From Trichomonas vaginalis G3 (lineage: Eukaryota; Parabasalia; Trichomonadida; Trichomonadidae), in contig NC_067207.1 in assembly GCF_026262505.1 (NCBI RefSeq), positions 20,676,082 through 20,740,081 of the forward strand: a stretch of 64,000 nt of DNA, in the 5' to 3' direction. Positions 1 to 10,011 of the stretch are shown in pieces. Position 1 is the stretch's first letter. Each line of letters opens with the position of its first letter. The notes under the pieces were generated by a model. The model had not been told where the DNA came from, did no database searches, and saw nothing but the letters and a program-made list of their open reading frames with translations. The position numbers and the translations under genes are program-made.

Positions 1-1084
1 CCTTTTTTGTCATAAACACTTTTTACCACTTAGTCATACAGATGATCATTAAATTTAAACGAGCACTTTTTGTCAGAATTTATTCTTTTACAAAGACAGA
101 AGATTTTAGTATTATTTAATATTAGTGCTGTAGCAAAATTCAAAAAAACGGGCGAAAATTCAGTGAATTTGTGAATTCACATTTTTTTCGACATTTTTCT
201 TGATATATCCATGCACATTAAGAACACAGCTTTGATACGCTTAAAAAAGCATATTTCATATGAAATTGTTAAAGAAATAAAACAATTTATATAAAAAATT
301 GCACTTATGGGCAGTTTAGATATATAATTTATATATAACATATATACAAATCCATAGACAAAGTGCAATAACTACAATGTTGTAGAAAATTACAGCAGAA
401 ATACTGACTTTTTGAAGGATAATAAGAATTCTTCTAAATGTTGTATTTTTATAATTTGATTGATTTTTTTACTATTTCATTAATCTTTATGAATAATAAT
501 TATTTTTAAGATATGTGCTATTAAAATTTCAAATTTTGACTAATATACTAAGTTATCTGAACGAAAACATTTAAAAATATCATACTTACATTGAAAATAG
601 CAAGTAGAGCATATTAATAGCAAGTTTCTTGGCTTTATATCTATCATCTATTGTTGTTTGATCAAACAAAATTCACTCTATTATATGGTGTCAATTAATT
701 AAAACAATTTTTAATAGTTATTTATTTAGTGCGAATAAGTGCAAACTCATAAATGAATAACTTAATAGTAGAAATGAATTATCTGATATAAATCTCACAT
801 TTTGTCCATCAGAAATACTTTAATTGCATACGCATAACTATTAGTAATACGTCTGGAGTGGCAATTAATAACCAATCCCACAACAAGTTAAAATTCAGAT
901 TTTATTAAAACTTATTTTTTCCTAAAAGTTTTCTCAAATTACTATATATACATATTGTGGATAAAATAATAGTAATATTGTAAAAAATTAAGATAATTTT
1001 TTTATTGAAACCTCTCAAAAGTTCATTCAATTTATCAATTGTTTCAGTTTGATGTATATTCATTTCTGGAGCCTAAAACTTTAG

Positions 1085-1542
1085 CAATCATGCACAATAT
1101 CATATTCTCTTCTAACTACGCAATGTAAGGGTATCCTTAAGATTTTTATACAAACTGTCAATGACACCAAGAGGCAGAATGGTTTTGGTCGACAATGAAA
1201 TATTGGTTTACATTTTTTGAACGCAGATAGTTTTTTACATCGTCTGATTGAAAGAACTTTCTTGGTCAGATGTTAGTTTTGTTGGATGTATTTGTCAACG
1301 AATATTGTCAAAGCTGCCTAAGACATCTAAAATAATTTTAGACTGTAATGTATGGCTTCACAGTATCTTGTGTTTTGACCGACAAATATTAGCCAGTATG
1401 GTGCGTCCATCTTCTCTATACCTCGGAATGTTTTTCCAAGATATCCATAAACCAACATTTTTGGTGTTGAACTAAAGATTTTTACCATGAGTGCTTTCTT
1501 TGTCGCTTTAGAAACATAGGGGTCCTTGTTTGGATTCGTCAT
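1085..1542 (-). pseudogene. Maverick integrase fragment, frameshifted copy
   Basis: This is the counterpart of the integrase fragment at 7012-7452. The N-terminal residues MTNPNKDPYVSKATKKA are preserved at the right edge, and the frame is then lost after about 30 residues. Fragments of the core, including the WLIFVGQNTRYCEAI stretch, can be read in shifted frames. It cannot encode a working integrase. The many one-base indels match the rest of 1-2870 and may be sequence error. Confidence 0.75.
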
Positions 1543-1558
1543 TTTTAACCCATAAGAA

Positions 1559-1962
1559 ATGGTTTATTTGGCGCATTAGCAGGAGTTGCATCCAGATTTT
1601 TTACCGCCAGTGGGAACAATAGCCAGAGTGTATTTGGGAGTTGGAAGGAAGATTTTGAGTACATTAGGTATACTTAAAGAGAAAGCACAACCTATGTATA
1701 CAAACTGGACAGAAAGTTGGGATGTAGCACGAGAATGCAACAAATCTTATTCCAAATCCTTGAAACAAGAGGAAAAGTTCAAAGGAGTGGATGGACAATG
1801 TAGGAGACAAGCAGGAAACTATTATAACAAAGCAAATGACTACTATAACCAAGCAGGACACTATATGGACCAAGGTGAAAGATTCTTTAACAGAGGATAT
1901 AACCATGCACAACAATGGTAAACAATAACCAACCTCAACCGCCTCAAACTTGGAGAATGTAA
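1559..1962 (+). pseudogene. frameshifted copy of the amphipathic virion-type protein
   Basis: This is the counterpart of the gene at 7470-7871, starting 17 bases beyond the divergent integrase fragment as in the intact copy. At least five one-base indels break the frame. The asparagine/tyrosine-rich C-terminal segment (YYNKANDYYNQAGHYMDQGE) is still readable in one frame. It is non-functional as written. Sequence error is a serious alternative to real decay. Confidence 0.75.
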
Positions 1963-2159
1963 AGTTTTTTTACTGAGATGAAATGAACAATACCAGCATT
2001 GAGACAAATGGGTTCAAGATGGATTTGCGACTTCCAGCAGTTACACAACCACGTGTTTGTTCAAGTTCTTCCTATACCTTCAGGAAGTTTTAGACCGACT
2101 TAAAAAACAACAAACAACCAGTTGAAAACAAACCAAACTAAATTTTTTACTGAGATGAA

Positions 2160-2749
2160 ATGACCGAAGAAGTTGAAACGGTAGATTTGACACCACAAAC
2201 AAAAAGTTCAGAACCATTGGTCAAAACCTCGTCAAAGAACTTACAGATGAAGAGAAAAATTCAATAATAGAAAGTGCCAGGTCTGGAAATACAAACCCTA
2301 ACTATAAAGTCACTTTTCAAGAAATGGAACGGCTAGTATCTCAAAAAAGAAACAGACTCTCACAAATAAAATATTGAAGTCTGAAGGAGCTTTCGAGACA
2401 ACAGATGAAAAGTTTACTTCCACTGACCAACAGTTCATATAGAACATCTCATTGACTTAGAGTCGAAATATTCTAAACTTTACAACAAACACAAAAGTTG
2501 AAAGGAAAACAAAAACAAATGGCATATGATATTTATGAAGATGTTGACGACACAACTGTTTCCTGCAGGTGAAGTAAAGTCAGGTGACACGAAAAGTGGA
2601 CGAAAAACCGATAGGAGAAGAAAACCAAAAACTGAAGAATAAACCAAAACCAAAGTTTTAGTTTCAATACTAAAACAAGTCAACCTTCATAGTAGGCTGT
2701 TATGGGTTGGCGTCAAAGACTTTGGCAGCAGGTGGTTACGCTAAAGTAA
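2160..2749 (+). pseudogene. frameshifted copy of the 8065-8649 hypothetical gene
   Basis: The start region encodes MTEEVETVDLTPQ exactly as at 8065, and scattered indels then destroy the frame from about 2220 on. The small 51-residue gene that lies between the two neighbours in the intact copy (7891-8046) is also present here at about 1986-2142 in shifted form. Nothing in this copy appears translatable at full length. Confidence 0.75.
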
Positions 2750-2766
2750 AGAAAAAAAAAATATTT

Positions 2767-3483
2767 TTATTTTATTTGAAATGTACGCTGAGTTTTGTTG
2801 GAGAAGACCGTTGGGAAACTTGTTTGTAGATGAAAATATGGAAATTGGCATACCATTTTTAAAACAATATATTTGTCTCTCAAAGTCCAGTCTACTTGGT
2901 ATTGAAAATCCCATGTGTTATAGAACGGCGGGTCCACTATAAAGAAAACATTTTCCTTGTCTTTATATTTTTCATACAACTCTGTCCAATGACATCTCAC
3001 AAACTCTATACCCTCAATATATTTTTCTATGTCCTCTTTGAAAACATTTGTATAGTTAAGATATAAAACTTTTGACATAAGTGTTTCAATGTCATGAACT
3101 CTTATAGAACCACTATATAATAGTCTAGCAGATATACTATCCCAGTCTATATATTCTGCTTTTTTCAAAACCTCTCTCACAATATTTTTCTTATCTAATG
3201 GTATACGTTCCATCTTACCTATAGGTATCTTTTCTTTTAACTCTTTCAATATATTGTTTGTGTCTGGAATATGTTTGAGACGGTCCATATAGTTGTCGAA
3301 GTCATTGCATATAATCTTTGAGTCTGGGAATATTGTATGACATAAATGGGATATATAGAAACTTCCACCGAACAAATCTACAAATGTTAGACCATTCGGT
3401 AGTTTCTTAAGTTCTCTCAATATAATATCTTTACATTTACTCTTATTTCCAAAGAACGGTAACGGTGGTTTTGTAAAATTCAT
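2767..3483 (-). CDS. D12-class DNA adenine methyltransferase, C-terminally truncated
   Basis: The product resembles Dam-type N6-adenine methylases of the D12 class, which transfer a methyl group from S-adenosylmethionine to adenine in a short DNA site. The family signatures appear in order: an N-terminal PFFGNKSK (the PxFxGxK motif that starts the AdoMet fold) at residues 9-16, FVDLFGGSFYISH near residue 35, CNDFDNYMDRL near 59, and the catalytic DPPFY tetrad region near 185. Real methylase sequence stops at about base 2875, where it runs into the duplicated HNH remnant. The last 30 or so residues are therefore not methylase, and the expected C-terminal motif is missing. Family members are usually 260-280 residues, so this copy is probably inactive. 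Host or Maverick DNA modification is inferred. Confidence 0.8.
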   Translation of the reverse strand: MNFTKPPLPFFGNKSKCKDIILRELKKLPNGLTFVDLFGGSFYISHLCHTIFPDSKIICNDFDNYMDRLKHIPDTNNILKELKEKIPIGKMERIPLDKKNIVREVLKKAEYIDWDSISARLLYSGSIRVHDIETLMSKVLYLNYTNVFKEDIEKYIEGIEFVRCHWTELYEKYKDKENVFFIVDPPFYNTWDFQYQVDWTLRDKYIVLKMVCQFPYFHLQTSFPTVFSNKTQRTFQIK

Positions 3484-4260
3484 TTATATATAATAATAAA
3501 AATGTTTTTACCCAAAAAGTGACAGAAAAGTGACAAAGCATGTACGATGAAGAAGTCTTGACAAAACATGTACGAAGAAGAAGTCTTGAAAATTCAAGAG
3601 GTTAGAAAAGAGGTTAGAAAAGAGGTTAGATCTAACCTTCTACCCTAAACATTATTTTTTGGTCCTTTACACTCATTACGATGAAGTCTTGACAAAACAT
3701 TTACGATGAAGAAGTCTTGACAAAACATGTACGATGAAGAAGTCTTGACAAAACATGTACGAAGAAGAAGTCTTGAAAATTCAAGAGGTTAGAAAAGAGG
3801 TTAGAAAAGAGGTTAGATCTAACCTTCTACCCTAAACATTATTTTTTGGTCCTTTACACTCATTACGAAGAAATCTTGACAAAACATTTACGAAGAAATC
3901 TTGACAAAACATTTACGAAGAAATCTTGACAAATTCATGAGGTTAGAAAACATGTTAGAAAACATGTTAGATCTAACATTCTACCCTAAACATTATTTTT
4001 GGGTCATTTACACTCATTACGAAGAAATCTTGACAAAACATGAAAACATATATAATTTGTGAAAAGTGAAACAAAAAAGTCAACGGCTGGTCGGCTGGGG
4101 CTCCGGTCCTCCTCTTGGGTCTTGTGCAAAATTTTTTATGGGCTAGAAGGCACGAAGTGCCTGGAAGGCCATCCCAAGAAAAAAAAATCATTTATAATAA
4201 ACATCTTCAGGGCTAGAAGGCACGAAGTGCCTGGAGGCCCCACTCCCTTTTTTTTTTTTA
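3484..4260. repeat. intergenic tandem and palindromic repeats of Maverick type
   Basis: The region holds no gene. It contains repeated blocks built on GAAGTCTTGACAAAACAT alternating with GAGGTTAGAAAA runs and the palindrome AGGTTAGATCTAACCT (3623-3638 and 3810-3825; variant at 3965-3978). A block of about 186 bases is repeated (near 3540-3665 and 3665-3850). At 4141-4245 a short GC-richer module occurs twice, each copy centred on the hairpin AGGCACGAAGTGCCT (4148-4162 and 4218-4232). The same palindrome family recurs between Maverick genes elsewhere in the window. Confidence 0.8.
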
Positions 4261-5920
4261 TTACCTTCTATATTTGAATAATTAGGTTTCTTAAATTTTG
4301 AAGTCATGATCATTAATGCAGCATTAAAAGATGCACATTTTTACTCATATTCAAAGATGAAAATTTCATCTTTCCATTTGTATGATAAAGTATAAAGAAA
4401 TAGTTTGAAATGCCGCATTCACATGCAGAACCTTGTTCAACATAATTTAAAAACTCAAGAGCAATATGAAATATGACCTTATGTTGTTGCAAAACAGTTA
4501 TGAATACAAAACCTGTGTTGAACAACAGAACAATCTGATTTTTCAAATAGAACAGTAGATCCTTTTGAAGAGCTGCATTTATCAAAGAAGCAGATAGAAT
4601 GCATTGATAAATGAATAGTTCTATATCTGAGATGGCAAATGATGGATTGATACTATTATTAACATTGTTTTTATTATCGTTTCCCAGATTATACGCTTCA
4701 AACATCTATTCGAGCATCATCCTGATGGTTCACTCCTATTTTATCTATTCCTTTCCATATAAGAATATCCATTTTAAGGATACCCTTACGTGTCAGATTT
4801 TTTGCGCATACGAAGAAGTCATGCTAGACATGAGCTATAAACCTGAAATTTTAGCAACATATTTAAAACTTTTTAAACTACAATACACTTTAATATTCAA
4901 GAACAAAAATATTCTTTTTAGAAATTACATAATTATTTTATGTGAAATCTATATAAAAACATATTTTGCGAGCGTAACTTTTTTCTTTATAAGCACCTTA
5001 TATGACTGATAAACTGTGAAGGCACATAATTGTTAATTCATAGAGTTGATATGTTTCCAAAATTGAGAGGAAATTTGAAAATTGAATACCCTTTCAATTC
5101 AATTTTCAAAAGATATCAGCTCCTTCAATAATTGAAGGACGATTTTGATCATTTGCTCTTAAAACAAGTATGCCATGGAGAAAAAAGTTACGCTCGCAAA
5201 TCTGAAATATAACTATCATATAAAAAAATTAAATTTCTAATTTTTTACTCTATAGATATTATTGGCCACTTGTGTAATGCATAAAAGTTTATGTCATATG
5301 CATACATTTGGAAGTATGGGAGACGAGGGAAATTACTTCTATGAGGCACTAGGATTTTTAAAAATTTCTCTATCGGACTCACCATTCAATTTCTCGAAAA
5401 TTAAAAAAAATCAATAATAGCTAAAATGTATTATGCATAACAAATTTTAATGTTACACGGTATTTTTTGAACTTCATGACATGAATTTTCTTTATATTAT
5501 TTTTTTTTTGGATTTTCTATGATTTATGCGATAGGCTGGAACAACATTGTAAGTGCAATGATATCATTTATAGAGAAATCTAAAACTTCAGCATTCAGAA
5601 CTCGCAACCACAAAAATATTCATTTGCTAAGTAAGTAAAGTTGATTAAGTTCGACACTTAGCTTTTATACGTAAAACCAAGTGTGTATTGTTATTTCTTG
5701 TTAAATTATTGAGAAAAAAATAAATTGTAAGAGAAACGATACTGATTATTGAAATAATATTGAGGGTAGCTGCAGATTTCTTCATTAACATGCCGGAAAT
5801 TTGTTAATCTTGGTTTTCTATCATAAAATCTGTCGAAGAATCTAAAAACGGAGATATGAAATAGAGATCATGTAAATCTAGAGTATCCTGTCAGAAAAAT
5901 AGACTAAGCATGTAACCCTT
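4261..5920. other. AT-rich stretch with no supported gene
   Basis: The short open frames here (for example 4313-4705 minus and 4611-5009 plus) overlap on opposite strands, have no recognisable motif and show the composition expected of AT-rich spacer. I see no RNA gene, tandem array or TIR. The stretch separates the indel-rich copy from the cleaner copy of the same Maverick remnant. Confidence 0.5.
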
Positions 5921-7010
5921 TTTTGGTCATAAACACTTTTTACCACTTAGTCATACAGATGATCATTAAATTTAAACGAGCACTTTTTGTCAGAATTTAT
6001 TCTTTTACAAAGACAGAAGATTTTAGTATTATTTAATATTAGTGCTGTAGCAAAATTCAAAAAACGGCGAAAATTCAGTGAATTTGTGAATTCACATTTT
6101 TTTCGACATTTTTCTTGATATATCCATGCACATTAAGAACACAGCTTTGATACGCTTAAAAAAGCATATTTCATATGAAATTGTTAAAGAAATAAACAAT
6201 TTATATAAAAATTGCACTTATGGGCAGTTTAGATATATAATTTATATATAACATATATACAAATCCATAGACAAAGTGCAATAACTACAATGTTGTAGAA
6301 AATTACAGCAGAAATACTGACTTTTTGAAGGATAATAAGAATTCTTCTAAATGTTGTATTTTTATAATTTGATTGATTTTTTTTACTATTTCATTAATCT
6401 TTTATGAATAATAATTATTTTTAATATATGTGCTATTAAAATTTCAAATTTTGACTAATATATCTAAGTTATCTGAACGAAACATTTAGAAAATATCATA
6501 CTTACATTGAAATAGCAAGTAGAGCATATTAATAGCAAGTTTCTTGGCTTTATATCTATCATCTATTGTTGTTTGATCAAACAAAATTCACTCTATTATA
6601 TGGTGTCAATTAATTAAAACAATTTTTAATAGTTATTTATTTAGTGCGAATAAGTGCAAACTCATAAATGAATAACTTAATAGTAGAAATGAATTATCTG
6701 ATATAAATCTCACATTTTGTCCATCAGAAATACTTTAATTGCATACGCATAACTATTAGTAATACGTCTGGAGTGTCAATTAATAACAATCCCACAACAA
6801 GTAAAATTCAGATTTTTATTAAACTTATTTTTTCCTAAAAGTTTTCTCAAATTACTATATATACATATGTGGATAAAATAATAGTAATATTGTAAAAAAT
6901 TAGATAATTTTTTTATTTGAGAACCTCTCAAAAGTTCATTCAATTTATCAATTGTTTCAGTTTGATGTATATTCATTTCTGGAGCCTAAAACTTTAGCAA
7001 TCATGACAAT
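5921..7010. other. non-coding flank, also present at 1-1080
   Basis: This is AT-rich sequence with no supported gene. It abuts the truncated integrase fragment at about 7010-7020, so it probably represents host or older element DNA at a breakpoint. Because it is part of the duplicated segment, the breakpoint predates or is included in the duplication. Confidence 0.5.
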
Positions 7011-7011
7011 A

Positions 7012-7452
7012 TCATATTCTCTTTCTAACTACGCAATGTAAGGGTATCCTTAAGATTTTTATACAACTGTCAATGACACCAAGAGCAGAATGGTTTTGGT
7101 CGACAATGAAATATTGGTTTACATTTTTTGAACGCAGATAGTTTTTTACATCGTCTGATTTGAAAGAACTTTCTTGGTCAGATGTTAGTTTTGTTGGATG
7201 GTATTTGTCAACGAATATTGTCAAAGCTGCTAAGACATCTAAAATATTTTTAGACTGTAATGGTATGGCTTCACAGTATCTTGTGTTTTGACCGACAAAT
7301 ATTAGCCAGTATGGTGGTCCATCTTCTCTATACCTCGGAATGTTTTCCAAGATATCCATAAACCAAGCATTTGGTGTTGAACTAAAGATTTTTACCATGA
7401 GTGCTTTCTTTGTCGCTTTAGAAACATAGGGGTCCTTGTTTGGATTCGTCAT
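7012..7452 (-). pseudogene. Maverick retroviral-type integrase, truncated core
   Basis: This is the rve (RNase H-fold) integrase core used by Mavericks to insert their DNA. After the N-terminal MTNPNKDPYV it shows WLIFVGQNTRYCEAI (beta strands of the core), then LTSDQESSF with the second catalytic aspartate and, 35 residues later, LGVID, with aspartate where DDE integrases usually have glutamate. Near 7060 the frame shifts in an A5 run: the next frame continues with a plausible KNLKDTLTLRS. Everything C-terminal is gone, at the junction with non-Maverick DNA. It is a different subfamily from the 361-residue integrase at 38667-39752. It is transcribed divergently from 7470 with only 17 bases between the start codons. 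Confidence 0.8.
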
Positions 7453-7469
7453 TTTTTAACCCATAAGAA

Positions 7470-7871
7470 ATGGGTTTATTTGGCGCATTAGCAGGAGTTG
7501 CATCCAGATTTTTACCCGCAGTGGGAACAATAGCCAGAGGTGTATTTGGAGTTGGAAGGAAGATTTTGAGTACATTAGGTATACTTAAAGAGAAAGCACA
7601 ACCTATTATACAAACTGTACAGAAAGGTTGGGATGTAGCACGAGATGCAACAAATCTTATTCCAAATCCTGAAACAAGAGGAAAAGTTCAAGGATGGATG
7701 GACAATGTAGGAAGACAAGCAGGAAACTATTATAACAAAGCAAATGACTACTATAACCAAGCAGGACACTATATGGACCAAGGTGAAAGATTCTTTAACA
7801 GAGGATATAACCATGCACAACAATGGGTAAACAATAACCAACCTCAACCGCCTCAAACTTGGAGAATGTAA
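7470..7871 (+). CDS. amphipathic virion-associated protein (pVI/pX-like, inferred)
   Basis: This is a 133-residue protein. The N-terminus MGLFGALAGVASRFLPAVG through about residue 40 is an alternating small/hydrophobic and glycine-rich segment with arginines and lysines, as in membrane-active or capsid-interior peptides. The rest is hydrophilic, with an N/Y/Q-rich stretch (YYNKANDYYNQAGHYMDQGE, residues 92-111) and a short PQPPQ tail. I do not recognise a Pfam-level family. By layout it resembles the E1 protein at 14324-14851, which also starts with a glycine/alanine amphipathic segment. A minor virion or membrane-lytic role like adenovirus pVI is inference only. It is followed closely by two further small genes in the same direction. 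Confidence 0.6.
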   Translation: MGLFGALAGVASRFLPAVGTIARGVFGVGRKILSTLGILKEKAQPIIQTVQKGWDVARDATNLIPNPETRGKVQGWMDNVGRQAGNYYNKANDYYNQAGHYMDQGERFFNRGYNHAQQWVNNNQPQPPQTWRM

Positions 7872-7890
7872 AGTTTTTTACTGAGATGAA

Positions 7891-8046
7891 ATGAACAATA
7901 CAGCATTGAGACAAATGGGTTCAAGATGGATTTGTCGACTTCCAGCAGTTACACAACCACGTGTTTGTCAAGTTCTTCCTATACCTCAGGAAGTTTTAGA
8001 CCGACTTAAAAAACAACAACAACCAGTTGAAAACAAACCAAACTAA
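7891..8046 (+). CDS. small basic protein, 51 residues
   Basis: A 52-codon frame begins MNNTALRQMGSRWICRLP and ends with QQQPVENKPN. It sits 19 bases after the previous stop, and both it and the next gene are preceded by the same TTTACTGAGATGAA spacer, which supports real expression from each start. The protein is basic and proline-containing, like small core or minor virion peptides, but I cannot name a family. A frameshifted version is present in the upstream copy. Confidence 0.55.
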   Translation: MNNTALRQMGSRWICRLPAVTQPRVCQVLPIPQEVLDRLKKQQQPVENKPN

Positions 8047-8064
8047 ATTTTTTACTGAGATGAA

Positions 8065-8649
8065 ATGACCGAAGAAGTTGAAACGGTAGATTTGACACCA
8101 CAAACAAAAAGTTCAGAACCATTGTCAAAACCTGTCAAAGAACTTACAGATGAAGAGAAAAATTCAATAATAGAAAGTGCCAGGTCTGGAAATACAAACC
8201 CTAACTATAAAGTCACTTTTCATAGAAATGGAACGGCTAGTATCTCAAAAAAGAAACAGACTCTCACAAATAAAATATTGAAGTCTGAAGGAGCTTTCGA
8301 GACAACAGATGGAAAAGTTTACTTCACTGACCAACAGTTCATTATAGAACATCTCATTGACTTAGAGTCGAAATATTCTAAACTTTACAACAAACACAAA
8401 AAGTTGAAAGGAAAACAAAAACAAATGGCATATGATATTTATGAAGATGTTGACGACACAACTGTTCCTGCAGGTGAAGTAAAGTCAGGTGAACCGAAAA
8501 GTGACGAAAAACCGATAGAAGAAGAAAAACCAAAAACTGAAGATAAACCAAAACCAAAGTTTAGTTTCAATACTAAAACAAGTCAACCTTCATTAGCTGG
8601 TATGGGTTGGCGTCAAAGACTTTTGGCAGCAGGTGGTTACGTAAAGTAA
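8065..8649 (+). CDS. hypothetical virion-type protein with acidic/PK-rich linker
   Basis: The product has 194 residues. Residues 25-65 hold a compact segment (IIESARSGNTNPNYKVTFHR, then NGTASISKKK) that I can also line up with the proteins at 32509-32940 (ILNDARG...YYVSQSKDGKIYVRKRK) and 35079-35315 (YIKSGIIPEGFYVHTMKDGR). A low-complexity glutamate/lysine/proline stretch follows at 135-170, then a hydrophobic C-terminus (GMGWRQRLLAAGGYVK). The shared segment suggests a small Maverick family. Its role is unknown; its position beside virion-type genes suggests a structural protein. Confidence 0.6.
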   Translation: MTEEVETVDLTPQTKSSEPLSKPVKELTDEEKNSIIESARSGNTNPNYKVTFHRNGTASISKKKQTLTNKILKSEGAFETTDGKVYFTDQQFIIEHLIDLESKYSKLYNKHKKLKGKQKQMAYDIYEDVDDTTVPAGEVKSGEPKSDEKPIEEEKPKTEDKPKPKFSFNTKTSQPSLAGMGWRQRLLAAGGYVK

Positions 8650-8680
8650 AGAAAAAAATATATTTTTATTTTTATTTGAA

Positions 8681-8762
8681 ATGTACGCTGAGTTTTGTTG
8701 GAGAAGACCGTTGGGAAACTTGTTTGTTAGATGAGAAATATGAAATGGCATACCATTTTAAA
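8681..8762 (+). pseudogene. internal-deletion remnant of the HNH gene
   Basis: This stretch carries the first 20 or so codons of the HNH gene at 8804 (from the ATG through GAGAAATATGAAA) joined directly to that gene's last codons and 3' flank (GGCATACCATTTTAAAAC). About 500 bases are missing between them. The join lies at a two-base AT microhomology. An extra T in the start region (GAGTTTTGTT against GAGTTTGTT) also shifts the frame. It shows that the HNH gene was once duplicated in tandem and one copy was gutted. Confidence 0.8.
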
Positions 8763-8803
8763 ACAATATATTTTTAAAAAAATATTTTTTTATTTTATTT
8801 GAA

Positions 8804-9388
8804 ATGTACGCTGAGTTTGTTGGAGAAGACCGTTGGGAAACTTGTTTGTTAGATGAGAAATATGAAATTCACTGTTGTGAGTCATTTGAAGTCAGAAACA
8901 AAAAGACAAAAAGAGTTTTAAGCGAATGTGAGCGAAATGACGGATATGCTAGGATGAGGATTGGTGGAAAACACTATTTTAAACATATTGTCATTGCAAC
9001 TCATTTTATACCGAACCCTAACAATCTACCTTTTGTAGACCATATAAACCATATAAGAAACGACAATAGACTTGAAAACTTACGTTGGGTCACTCGTTCT
9101 GAAAACAATAAGAACAAAGGCAAATTTCGAGATATTGTATTCGAATTTGTCGACGAACTAGAAGATGAAACAATTGAAATTACAGACTATGGCAAGCATA
9201 CTTTTGAGTTTTACTACTATAGCGAAGAACAAGACTCTTTCTACTTTTATACCGGCGTAAACTATAGGAAATTACAAGTATATTTTACTAAGGAAGGCTA
9301 TGCTTATGTAAACACTAGAGATACAGATGGAAAACACGTTCAAATACTTCTTAACAAATTCAAGAAGCTATATGGCATACCATTTTAA
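8804..9388 (+). CDS. HNH endonuclease with C-terminal Maverick domain
   Basis: The product has 194 residues. Residues 60-105 carry an HNH_3-type nuclease core: KHIVIATHFIPNP, then VDHINHIRNDNRLENLRWVT and SENNKNK, the arrangement seen in homing-type endonucleases that cut DNA with a beta-beta-alpha-metal fold. The N-terminal part (WETCLLDEKYEIHCCESFEV) matches the NUMOD4-like lead-in of such enzymes. The C-terminal 65 residues (KHTFEFYYYS...GKHVQILLNKFKKLYG) resemble the small protein encoded in the E1 TIR at 35477-35761, so a shared DNA- or protein-binding module is likely. It could be a selfish nuclease or a resolvase-like helper. It is intact, unlike its remnant just upstream. Confidence 0.8.
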   Translation: MYAEFVGEDRWETCLLDEKYEIHCCESFEVRNKKTKRVLSECERNDGYARMRIGGKHYFKHIVIATHFIPNPNNLPFVDHINHIRNDNRLENLRWVTRSENNKNKGKFRDIVFEFVDELEDETIEITDYGKHTFEFYYYSEEQDSFYFYTGVNYRKLQVYFTKEGYAYVNTRDTDGKHVQILLNKFKKLYGIPF

Positions 9389-9426
9389 AACGTTTTTAAA
9401 ACAGTATATATTTTTACATATATTAA

Positions 9427-9558
9427 ATGCTTCAGGTTGAAAAACAAAGAACAAAAGTAGCAGATACAAAACCGTTAGACTATATCTTTACAAATACTGG
9501 TAGGACAATTTCAGATGAAGAAATTTCATCCGGTGCTTACAGATTTGACAGTTTATAG
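9427..9558 (+). CDS. small ORF, possible 5' part of a frameshifted gene
   Basis: This frame encodes 43 residues (MLQVEKQRTKVADTKPLDYI...). It overlaps the 97-residue frame at 9515-9808 in another frame. The two may be halves of one gene broken by an indel between about 9515 and 9558. I recognise no domain. The start follows an AT-rich leader like those of the neighbouring genes. Confidence 0.35.
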   Translation: MLQVEKQRTKVADTKPLDYIFTNTGRTISDEEISSGAYRFDSL

Positions 9559-9808
9559 AAACGTGTTTGACCCTCAAAATGTTATGTGTCATGCAAGTTT
9601 CAGTTCAAGCAACAGTAGTTTTCTATGTATCGGTAAGGACTTTTATGACTTTGCTTCTAAATTCTACGAACCACCTAGTAACAGTTTCTCTGACTTTCAA
9701 GTTTGGTTCACAACAAATGGTGTGCAGCATATAATACCATTGTACTATGACTTTTATCTCGAATTGTCTTTCATATACAACTACGGAAAAGTGCTGAAAA
9801 AGTATTGA
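9515..9808 (+). CDS. hypothetical protein, possible 3' part of a frameshifted gene
   Basis: The product has 97 residues and is rich in F, Y and S (for example SFLCIGKDFYDFASKF and FSDFQVWFTTNG). The pattern of aromatic strands ending in a tyrosine-rich helix loosely recalls the C-terminal domain of the HNH protein just upstream and of the TIR-encoded protein, but the match is weak. It overlaps the preceding 43-residue frame, which supports a frameshift in an originally longer gene. It is followed at 9825-9855 by a degenerate copy of the Maverick intergenic repeat. Confidence 0.4.
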   Translation: MKKFHPVLTDLTVYRNVFDPQNVMCHASFSSSNSSFLCIGKDFYDFASKFYEPPSNSFSDFQVWFTTNGVQHIIPLYYDFYLELSFIYNYGKVLKKY

Positions 9809-9899
9809 AAAATATATTTTAGGGTAGAAGGGTATATCTAACCCGTTTTCTAACATCGTAGAAAACTCATGAAAACAATTTATTTTTGTGAATATGCAA

Positions 9900-9982
9900 G
9901 CGGCTCATAGCTCAGTGGTATGGGCTACCTCGTTAAAGGCGTCGAAGACCTCGGTTCAAATCCCGATTCGCGCAGGTTTTTT
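9900..9982 (+). tRNA. tRNA-like RNA polymerase III gene, anticodon uncertain
   Basis: An A box (TAGCTCAGTGG, 9908-9918) and a B box (GGTTCAAATCC, 9953-9963) match the polymerase III consensus exactly at about the normal spacing, and a T6 run at 9977-9982 would end transcription two bases after the discriminator region. The D arm folds well. The T stem pairs four bases (TCGG/CCGA) with an eight-base loop. The acceptor stem pairs only three bases (GCG/CGC), and the anticodon arm is ambiguous: the GTTAAAG stretch could present GTT or TAA, with GTCGAAGAC as a small variable arm. It is a degenerate or unusual tRNA rather than a standard one. Confidence 0.55.
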
Positions 9983-10011
9983 CCTTTTATGCAGTGAAAT
10001 TTCATGTACAT

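Larger units (their letters stand above)
1..2870. repeat. indel-rich direct copy of 5921-8770
   Basis: This stretch aligns base for base with 5921-8770 in the same orientation. The differences are nearly all single-base insertions or deletions, often a doubled or dropped base in a short run, with very few substitutions. Every gene in the intact copy is therefore frameshifted several times here. True decay would also leave many substitutions, so an uncorrected low-quality sequence or duplicated contig edge is at least as likely as a biological duplication. Bases 1-1080 correspond to 5921-7010 and hold no gene that I can support. Confidence 0.85.

Noticed and set aside
4313-5009. Two opposite-strand frames of 130 and 132 codons
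   Set aside because: They overlap each other in AT-rich spacer and have no motif or conserved copy in the window.
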